In this document: piece by piece, positions 57,001-64,000 of the stretch
Position numbering within the stretch: position 1 is the first letter of the stretch
Layout: each line of letters opens with the position of its first letter
Origin: Branchiostoma lanceolatum
Taxonomy: Eukaryota > Chordata > Leptocardii > Amphioxiformes > Branchiostomatidae
Assembly: GCF_035083965.1 (NCBI RefSeq)
Contig: NC_089740.1
Location: 15,781,552 to 15,845,551 of the forward strand
Direction: 5' to 3'
DNA: 64,000 nucleotides
Notes under the pieces: model-generated
The model's database searches: none
The model's input: only the letters and a program-made list of their open reading frames with translations
Told to the model about the DNA's origin: nothing
Program-made: the position numbers and the translations under genes

Positions 57001-59481
57001 CAGCAGCCGCCCAGTACCGCAGCCCAACAACAGGGCCAGGTAACCGCAGCCCAACAACAGGGCCAGGTAGCCACCGAGTGGGCCCTGGAAACCCAAGAAC
57101 TTCAGGCAGGCCTGCCGCCATGGCGGCCCATCAGCACACAGGGAAGTTACCAGGACTTCGGGAGGGAGGGAGGCTCGCTGTACCACAGCACTCAGCAGAG
57201 TGCAGGTGGAGCGGGGCTGCAGAGTGAGCTCCACGGAGAGGGGAGGGACATGCCTCAAGGCCAGAGAGGGAGAACCATTGTGGAAATCCAGCCAGCAGTA
57301 GAGCCTAGTAGTGCCCATGCCACAGGTGTAAGAACAGACCAGTGGCAACAGGAAAATGCAGGAGGCAAAACATCGGAATCCCAACTTTCCCAGTCTGAGC
57401 CCAGCCCTCCCTCACAGAAAGGTCCGACCCAAGCGAACCTGGTGGAAATTCCTTCCATCCAGCAAGCCCAGGAGAGGAAGAAGCAGAAGAGTAAGAGCTC
57501 GCTGGAGGTTCCGTCGGCCCCGCGACGCTTCCCCCCCAGCATGAGCTTCCCAGAGAAGCTGCTTGTCCTGGTGGAGAGCTACGGCGTGCGCTGCCGACAG
57601 GAGGTTGAAACGCGCATCCACAAGTACGAGAAGGAGGTGAAGGACGGGTTCCTGAACTCCCGGATGGAAGAGAACAACGACGACAAGAGTGTGGAGCATC
57701 TCGGGGAGCACCTGCCTCGCGGCGGGCTCTGGAAACTCAAGCTCCTGCGCAGGATCATCGTGGAGTGCCTTCCAAAGAAAACCGCAGAAGCCAAGAACAA
57801 AATCCTCTGGCTGTGCCGGCAGCTGCTGTCTCCGGAGGGGATCGAGGTGACGGAGGACGTCTTCACCGCACTGACGGCCAAGAGAGTCACCAAGTACGGC
57901 TCCCAGACCCCCCGACCGTTTGCAACCGGAGCGAACCTGCAGCCGTTAGAGCCCAAACAGGTGAAGAACGAGGAGAAGAGGGACATGGTGGTGGAGTACC
58001 TGCAGCGGCTGGGCGTGCCGGCCACACGAGAGGCCGTCAACGGGATGCTGCAGAACAACCAGATGCTGGAGAACATCGAGAAGACCTTCTGGATCCCGCA
58101 TCAGGACCGCCGACTGGTGGAGCGGTACCTGCAGCAGATCAGCGTCCCCATCACCCCCGAGGCCGTCGACAAGATCATGGGAAACCCCGACATCCTGGCC
58201 GACCTGAGGAAGACGTTCGAGGCTCAGGAATCGAAGGAAGAAGAAACCCTTTCCCAGCATGGCAATGATGATCATCAGAGCAGCTCCATGGCAACAAGCT
58301 CCATGGCAACAAGCTCCATGGCAGCAAGCTCCATGGAAACAAGCTCCATGACAACCTCGTCACACAGACTGTCCGAAAGCTTGTCAATGACTCCAAAAGA
58401 TACTGCCATCAGCAAGTCTGACTCCTCAGATGCAGGCTCATACAAGCACCTCCTTTCCACCGCTCAGCAGCAGCAGAACCTTTCATCGGCTCCCCTTGCA
58501 ATGGCAGGCAGTACTGCAGCATCTGTGATGTACTCGCAGCCTTCTCTTCACGTTTCACAGGCATCTGCTCGGGGCCTGGCCGGAGCGGACCACCAGCAGC
58601 GAGCCCAAAACATCAACCCATACGGAGGTCCTGCACAGATGCACAGGGAGCAGCAGAGACAGCAGGACAGTTCTCTGGGGGGTTACAGTGAGCAGCAGAG
58701 AACAGAGGAGCAGCAGAGAGACCAGCAGAGACAGCTGCAGGGACAGCAGCAGAGACAGCTGGACAGTTCGCGGGGGGGTTACAGTGAGGCACAGCAGAGG
58801 GCAGAGCTACAGCAGAGCGGGATGTACGGAGGTTACAGCAGAGGCGGCAGCCTGCCCCAGCATGCAGCAGCAGAGTCGCGAGGGAGAAACCCGGGACTGC
58901 CCGCCCAGCAGCAGATGTACGCATCCACAGCACAGCCCTACACAGCCACGGGGCCACCCATGTACACATCCAGCGCACCGCCAATGCATCCCAACTCAGA
59001 ACGACAACAGCACCTCACCGGGCAGCAGACAGCAGGGCCAGGTGGCACAGGATCAGCTGCCATGGCACACTACCAGACTGCAGGACCAGGCACAGCGGGA
59101 CCAGCTGCCATGGGGCCAGGCACGGGACAGCTACACTACCAGTCTGCAGGGGCAGGCACCTTGGGACCAGCCGGCGTGGGACGGTTTCAATACCAGACTG
59201 CAGGGGCAGGCCCGGGAGGCCCAGGTGCGGGGCAGTCTCACTACCAGCCTGCAGCCGCGGGACCACCAGCCGGGGGAGAGAGCCTGGAGAGCACCCGCGT
59301 GTTCATCATGGACCTGTTCCGGCAGGTGAACCTGGCCTGGGTGCCGGAGTCGACCGTGCAGGAGATCCTACGGAACCCGGAGCTCGTGCGGCAGATCCAG
59401 CAGTTCCGCTCCGTGGGCATGCCGCTGGAGCTGCTCGTCAACTACCTCAAGCAGTGTCTCCAGCTCGTCAACCGTTCGTAG
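54031..59481 (+). CDS. W-gene B: single-exon paralogue of W-gene A
   Basis: 1,816 residues; function not recognised. In-frame TGA at 54004-54006 supports ATG 54031 as the first Met of this exon. Order: N-terminal N-R-P-x-H-N-x-G-R-G repeats; DVDYRR twice; a long Arg/Asp/Ser/Glu-rich region with GEYRPGDNR repeats and SR stretches; the block QDDVFRNLPRDQSP shared with W-gene A; FPPSMSF followed by one WKL domain (about 1165-1287, W1234 in GLWKLKLLRRIIVECLPK); a C-terminal helical pair (about 1315-1397, MVVEYLQRLGVPATREAV and RYLQQISVPITPEAVDKIM); a Gln-rich tail with GPGT/AGAG repeats; and a last helical unit (PESTVQEILRNPELVRQIQQ). Composition suggests a nuclear, RNA-processing type of protein (inference). 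It could be an intron-poor retained copy. Head-to-head with SAFB. Confidence 0.88.
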   Translation: MSHQRVQNWQGGNRRGPNRPTHNTGRGSNRPAHNPGRGPNQPRHNPGSVHSRLGVPRAGSGPNPGARRWQNAGRGPGREDGFLQDARDRLEEGRRGLEFEQPAGFQQALIQDSIFVVENQVYGRDAAESLPVLQVEIAAQSDVDYRRDNGSLQVTVEPGHHDVDYRRVQVKTSEAGSYEREPSPPRHGYDGSYDDPRQERYRMYPTDYPDVATRERSAERDFPDPYDNRGVRRETPERTDPAPFDIRGDRPGDVRDRVRSRSRNHDDRQQFSQDRRSREDDHGRDGNRRSRDTDQGQDNYRYSRQGERGQDRTRRSREDTREQDSTRRSRSRVGDGGSDTNSGPGDVEPVSDWETQLRERAREFGRQQKEEGRRQGGRSSRERPDPWQDSSREGHDSHRASRERQQRSRSLDRVQADAYGRVPEDAYGRDPVDVYGSVQTDTYDRDQYRREGLEDPSGAVYHPEEAAGSYRDDRPYSAPRASAYGNSAFPAEPPPDSRDAQYNRSDRGEEQTHQQTSQDDVFRNLPRDQSPHFALDEYGQALPYVEYLSPPADPGFHGDRIHGDRHARSSSRTPSPVVLHEHPEDLYRLSRGKGRSSDSLYSAVSSKHSPDLDSRGEYRPGEYRGEYRPGDNRGEYRPGDNRGEYRPADSRSGDPYDMDYGLMDRPGYQDDFPEMRGEERGRSMEYQPPGEPGGGEQDYWNSREDRMKGRGEQHSWNSQQERREGRGEQHSWNSRQGRDSRGRSDAGRRDRYAEEKQEVRERDRDSRNRSRREEERSTSRDRGKRGSQSRREQCAPSRGGDRAGREYEQESDLQRSLADEINKIRQEPDQMDRHRGNDRRGSSRGTSRGRERSGQHSHRKNSDKSTGGSRSRTSEQRPPKSADKDSRSAKRKRSPSPRRTSGSRQEDSRGSRSLRDKPHSKEGDARKRSPRDGARARDDDRRKRQSPRVESRGRKEDTREKRTRGSSLSNQTEPRHQQFVEEESGQLWPLQQPPSTAAQQQGQVTAAQQQGQVATEWALETQELQAGLPPWRPISTQGSYQDFGREGGSLYHSTQQSAGGAGLQSELHGEGRDMPQGQRGRTIVEIQPAVEPSSAHATGVRTDQWQQENAGGKTSESQLSQSEPSPPSQKGPTQANLVEIPSIQQAQERKKQKSKSSLEVPSAPRRFPPSMSFPEKLLVLVESYGVRCRQEVETRIHKYEKEVKDGFLNSRMEENNDDKSVEHLGEHLPRGGLWKLKLLRRIIVECLPKKTAEAKNKILWLCRQLLSPEGIEVTEDVFTALTAKRVTKYGSQTPRPFATGANLQPLEPKQVKNEEKRDMVVEYLQRLGVPATREAVNGMLQNNQMLENIEKTFWIPHQDRRLVERYLQQISVPITPEAVDKIMGNPDILADLRKTFEAQESKEEETLSQHGNDDHQSSSMATSSMATSSMAASSMETSSMTTSSHRLSESLSMTPKDTAISKSDSSDAGSYKHLLSTAQQQQNLSSAPLAMAGSTAASVMYSQPSLHVSQASARGLAGADHQQRAQNINPYGGPAQMHREQQRQQDSSLGGYSEQQRTEEQQRDQQRQLQGQQQRQLDSSRGGYSEAQQRAELQQSGMYGGYSRGGSLPQHAAAESRGRNPGLPAQQQMYASTAQPYTATGPPMYTSSAPPMHPNSERQQHLTGQQTAGPGGTGSAAMAHYQTAGPGTAGPAAMGPGTGQLHYQSAGAGTLGPAGVGRFQYQTAGAGPGGPGAGQSHYQPAAAGPPAGGESLESTRVFIMDLFRQVNLAWVPESTVQEILRNPELVRQIQQFRSVGMPLELLVNYLKQCLQLVNRS
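55866..55975 (+). repeat. 27-30-nt coding repeat in W-gene B
   Basis: Four units encoding GEYRPGDNR or GEYRPGEYR. Confidence 0.85.
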
Positions 59482-59511
59482 TGTCTCCAGCTCGTCAACC
59501 GTTCGTAATGT
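59452..59511 (+). repeat. 27-nt duplication across the W-gene B stop codon
   Basis: TGTCTCCAGCTCGTCAACCG plus TTCGTA appears twice in direct succession; the first copy ends in the true stop TAG, the second reads TAA. The duplication therefore left the protein end unchanged. Confidence 0.95.
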
Positions 59512-61544
59512 CTGCAGCAAACAAACAAGCAAAAAAAGCTGGTCAACCATCCAAAGCGGTTCTGCATCAAAGTTGAACTGCAATTACCGCACAAAAATTG
59601 GACTTACACAAATTTTTGACTGATCAGCTCCAGTCTTTGTCAAGGAATAAGAAATTCTCCGCTTCTGTGACGTCACGTTATCCAGATAGAACACATGACT
59701 CGGTGAGCAGTGGATCATACTTTGCCTTCTGTAGCTGCGTCAGTCAAACATGTCACTAAGGCAATTCAGATAGACCAAGGAGGTTCTCTCTTACAAGTCT
59801 TAGACCAAGGACGTTTTCTCAGAGAATTAGATAAGATTGATGCTATATTGGGTTCCTTGGTGCCGAAAACTGGTAAAAAAAAATATCAACAAACCTATTT
59901 TTATGAAACAAGTTTGCAATGTTTTCTTCTTACATGCAACTGAGAAAGTCGGCCAGGAACTTTTTGTTTTGAAATAGTCTTTTCACCCAACTGAGCAAGT
60001 CAGCCAGGGACCCAATATGTCATCTGTGAGAATCAGTTTATTGAGGAAAGAAAGCTGGAGGATGGAAGGATTTGTAAGAAATGGAAGGTAAGTAGGACAT
60101 CAGCCATCGATTGGAGACATGAAGAAAGGAACTAAGCGGCACTTGGAAGAAACGTCAAGTGGATGCACGGCCAATATTCCAAGTGGAAGCAAGAACTTCA
60201 TGCTAAGACTTCATGTGAAGAAGACTTGGTGTTCTGTTTGACTTTGCAATCCGACACTGCAAGATTTGACTCTATCCAGATTAACCACATAGGAAGAAAT
60301 TATATCTGACACTCAAGTATCAGTAGGGACGGGAACTGGTCAACTCAACAAGAACAAAGGACTGATTTCACACCTCAGCTGCTCACGATTCTGGACTGAG
60401 CAAAGATTCAGGATTGTCCTGAAATACATGTTTATGTTTGTTTTTTTCATTGGAAGGTCAGGAAGATGTACAGCGCTTGTTTTCTAAAAGTGGAATAGTA
60501 GAACAGTAACATATGTGAAAGTGTGCAGCCAAAGGTGAAACTGTGCAAGGCTTTAAGAAGGCCTCGGCCATGTTGGGTCCAAGTTTGTTTCTTATATTAA
60601 GGCTTGAGTTTTGCTGATAACATTTCCTTTGCATTTTAAACTGGAGAGTCTGTCCATGATCCATGTACCTGGTGACACCCCCTATTGTGTCATCCTGAAG
60701 GTGTTAGTGGACGGTCCCCTACATTTTCTATGGGCCAGCCCAAAGTCAGTTCTTTAATTCAAAGTATCCAATTGACATTAATAGTGCCAAGTTCCAGAAA
60801 TGTGTCGGTTAAGTGATATGTTGAATCAGGTGTAGTTTGTGCTATGTGGTGTGCAATTTGCTACATTTATGAACGATGCGGTTTAAGAGAGTGCTGTTAA
60901 TGTAGATGGTGATGATGGCACAAACTTGCAGCAGTTTGTCTAGAGGCCCTGTACAGTAAAAAGTTGTAACTACTTAGAAGTTAGTAGTCAGAATTGAAAG
61001 AGATGCAAATTTTCCAGCACTGGATGAGTGAAAATTGTGGCAGCTCGATTCCCAGTAAAACTGTGGTATTTGATAATTGTTTGAGTTTGAATTGTCTCTA
61101 TGACTCTGTACTGTGAAAGAAGTGCAAGACAGTTTTACTGTGATCATAATAGAAATTGTTCAATCAGAATTAACATGTTTCTAAAAGATTTGCCCTTTCT
61201 GTGCTGAGCACCTTTCTGTATTTGTATTTCTAGAGCACTATTTGTATAGATAACCCTTCTACATGTATTGGCATACATGCTCGACACTAGACTTTAATGT
61301 ACCTCGGAACAAACTATTATATTATAAGTACACCATGGATGAACCCACAGCAGAGAGAAGGTTTAGCACAATAAGCTACTTCGTGGTTTGAAATGCACAT
61401 CAGCAGTGTGATGCATTGTAGGTATTATGTCAAAGTTGAAGGTCAAAGCGAACTAGTTTATTGTTACTGAATTATTTACATATTTCGCAAATAAAGGCAG
61501 CTCAGACCATATTACATCAAAGCACACTAACCAGCATTCAAAGT

Positions 61545-61625
61545 TTAACCTTTAACACACTGAAGTAGCCATCTGGCACCCAATTCTCTATTGGTTACAG
61601 AGTTAGGCAGCAGGGAGAAGGTTAA
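61545..61625. mobile_element. 81-bp MITE-like element, copy 2
   Basis: TTAACCTTTAACACACTGAA ... GGCAGCAGGGAGAAGGTTAA, the same length and ends as 12402-12482. Confidence 0.75.
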
Positions 61626-62957
61626 ATTAAAAGATGCCTTGTGCGATTTAAAGCCACTTACCACCAATTCGATTGCTGACACAACATGTTCTTTTTGCTG
61701 TGGGCACATTTCTATGTATGGTACAATTGTATTCTTTTTTTGTTGTTGTACAAGAGAGTTTGTTATCACATATTTCTTGTGTAGTTTATGTTGGACTATT
61801 TTATTTCTGATTGGGTTTTTCATGTACATGTATGTACAAATAACCTGCCAAACTTGTGCATGTGGTTGAATTTGTGAGGCATACAATGTATAAGCCCACT
61901 GTACATATAGCTGTATTATGAAGATGTTAAAGACAGTGGTGCCTGCAGTTGCCAGTCTGATGTAGTGTGTTAACAACCTGATTTTCTGTACTCTGCATAT
62001 TGCAGCAGTTTGAGAAAAACAAGTGAACATTCCTGTGAAAACGTTGCCACATTTAATCTCCAAGCAGATGTGAGGATCCGGCTCATTCTCAAGTTGGTTT
62101 ACACCTCATTTTGTAACATTTAATTTTATTTTCCAGTATTGTATTTTTCTGTATCCCTGCAGAAGAAAAATGAAAACTGTTCAGAAATACAGTACCATAA
62201 AAGTGTACTAAAAACAGGTTTAAAACACTGAGAATGATCCGTGTCCTTACATGTGCCTGTGCCAAGGCCTATTCAAGCTGTATCATATTCCAGAAACGAG
62301 AGGAATATTCTATTTCTGGGCATGAAGTTTTCTTTTTAGCATTTAGGTCATCTGTGCTGGAAATTTACTGGAGAAATAAACTGTGATCTCATAAAGCAAG
62401 CTTAAGTGAGCAGTTCTTTGCTGCGTTAAGTCACAGTTTACATCTCAGCAAACTTCCTTTTTTCCTGGCCATGTTTGCTAAGTGAAAGTGGTACCCACTA
62501 CTGTGCAAGGCTCCTTGTAGCAAGGAGCAAGTGAACAGATACTGCCATGTATGTGTCTCTTTTCCTAAGAAATGTTTAGTGTTTATGATAAGGGTCAGTA
62601 CTGTAACAACAGATATTTGTGCTTTTGCATTCTCCAATGGCTAAAGTACACTATACCATATAGAGATGTATGTTGTGTTTATGTAATACTGTTCTTGAAC
62701 CCCATAGACAAAAAAACAGCATCCAAGACATGATATAGTCCAGATATATCCAGACTTCATTGCTAAGCAGAATCGTGTAAGAGTGAAGTGTGGTCAGACC
62801 TACACAGCAGCTGAAATGAAATGATCAAGTAGTAACTAACAGTCATGATGTTAATGTTCAGGACTCTAGTGTCTATAGACTGTAAGTAAAGAATACTGTT
62901 TGATACTCCTGTGATGATTATTCAGTATTAAAGTGAGTTGTAAAACTGTTACTGTGG

Positions 62958-62963
62958 AATAAA
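62958..62963 (+). terminator. Candidate polyadenylation signal, W-gene B
   Basis: AATAAA followed by T/G-rich sequence (TTGTTTGTTTTATT) about 40 nt on. Confidence 0.45.
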
Positions 62964-62980
62964 GTTGATGCTAATGAAGT

Positions 62981-64000
62981 AATTTGTGAAGCGTCATCTT
63001 GTTTGTTTTATTAAGATCTCTATTGTTCAATTTTACACATTTCACACTATTCTACCTAGAGTCCATCTTGCGCATACAGTTAGAACATACTCCGCCCGCT
63101 AGACTTGAGTAAAATGTTGTACCAACGTTCACAGTACGAGTACTGTCCCCTCTTTTAGGCCATGTTGATTTATATGAATGACATCAATTTTCAAAAAGTT
63201 TACTACCATACTGTAAATTGTGCAAAGTGCCTACAGAACAAGCAAATATATGCCGTAAGTTGCAAAAAGATATTGCAGAAAATGGATACTGATGTCATAG
63301 AATGCCAAAATCAGAGAAGAAGATGTGAAAGAACAAAAATAATAACCCATTATTCGGTATACCATTCTCTGTGGGTTTAGTTGTTTGTTCAACCTTCCTG
63401 ACCATGTAGATTTCATAATGACATCAATGACATCACCAAGCGGATTGAAAAAGAATGCCACAACGTATAATATTTCAATTCGATTTTACATTGGGTATTC
63501 AAGAGCGACCTCTAGGAGCTAAGGATATAAATGATCCAGCACCACAGACTTACCCAGAAGCAATGATCCAACCAATCAAAAGAGACATTACAAAAATCTA
63601 ATGATTATGATTAGAAATCAATTGGACTTACCCATTGGTCATCAATCGGCATATCCGGATTACTCAGTGTTATACTCCCGCAGACCAAACACAAGTCTAC
63701 ACCAATTGGTCACTTTATCTTAGTAGACCAATCAACATCGGGTTGCATCCTTGTGCCGCGCGAGGAGAATTCGAGAAGAGCATTTGAATAAATGACAGGA
63801 TAAACGCTGTCATTAACAAATGGGGAGTCTTATAGTGTTATAACTTGGCAAACGTGTGGTGCTGTTGCTTCCAGATATTTTGGCATTGCCAAACTGCGCT
63901 GGCAACTCTCCTGCTTCACATGCGTGTTGATGCAAGGCAACAACTACACGCGTCCGTGTGCCTCATTAATTCAGCTTTTCTCACGGTCATGTTTTAGCGC
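62981..64000. other. Non-coding flank
   Basis: No gene, SINE or tandem repeat recognised; short open frames only. Confidence 0.4.

Larger units (their letters stand above)
59482..62980 (+). other. Probable W-gene B 3' UTR
   Basis: About 3.5 kb without coding signal. AATAAA occurs near 61490, near 62375 and at 62958-62963. Contains an 81-bp MITE copy and a foldback end (TCTCCAAGCAGATG near 62058). Confidence 0.4.

Overview
The window looks like nuclear DNA of an invertebrate deuterostome, most probably an amphioxus (Branchiostoma). The reasons are: compact exons separated by introns with clean GT/AG borders, two conserved animal genes (sulfite oxidase and a SAFB-type scaffold attachment factor) with chordate-like protein sequence, many tRNA-derived SINEs, short foldback/MITE elements and non-LTR retrotransposon ends, and an extreme load of minisatellites. 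Many of these minisatellites repeat pieces of exon-intron borders. The species call is inference; no mitochondrial, rRNA or species-diagnostic sequence is present.

Layout. 1-3.86 kb: non-coding, with degenerate GC-rich tandem repeats and a SINE. 3.86-4.2 kb: a 38-nt minisatellite ending at the start of the sulfite oxidase gene (SUOX, + strand, 11 exons, 4251-14642). The exons join in phase to a 587-residue mitochondrial sulfite oxidase with cytochrome b5, molybdopterin and dimerisation domains. 18.8-27.2 kb (- strand): a large two-exon gene (here called W-gene A, about 2,520 residues), tail-to-tail with SUOX. It carries a 5-residue repeat tract, five copies of an unrecognised helical domain built around W-K-L-x-L-L-R-R...C-L-P-K ('WKL domain'), an 11-residue repeat, an Arg/Ser-rich middle and a C-terminal pair of helical repeats. 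27.2-33.7 kb: intergenic, with a 22-nt E-box minisatellite, LINE ends, foldback elements and a 45-nt near-perfect palindrome. 34.75-51.36 kb (- strand): a SAFB/SLTM-type gene in at least 12 exons (SAP domain, acidic region, RRM, K/E-rich and R/E-rich stretches, Gly/Arg-rich tail). 54.03-59.48 kb (+ strand): a single-exon 1,816-residue paralogue of W-gene A (W-gene B), head-to-head with SAFB. 59.5-63 kb: probably its long 3' UTR. 63-64 kb: nothing recognisable.

How the genes relate. SUOX is a metabolic housekeeping gene. SAFB is a nuclear DNA/RNA-binding protein. The two W-genes share four blocks with each other (the WKL domain, a D-V-D-Y-R-R block, a block around Q-D-D-V-F-R-N-L-P-R-D, and the C-terminal helical pair) embedded in Arg/Ser/Asp/Gln-rich sequence like that of nuclear RNA-processing proteins. 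They flank SAFB on both sides in opposite orientation. I do not recognise the WKL family; it is the best candidate here for something undescribed.

The second strong theme is structural: at most SUOX introns, and at several SAFB introns, a tandem array copies the adjacent splice site plus a few exon bases, giving series of decoy splice sites.
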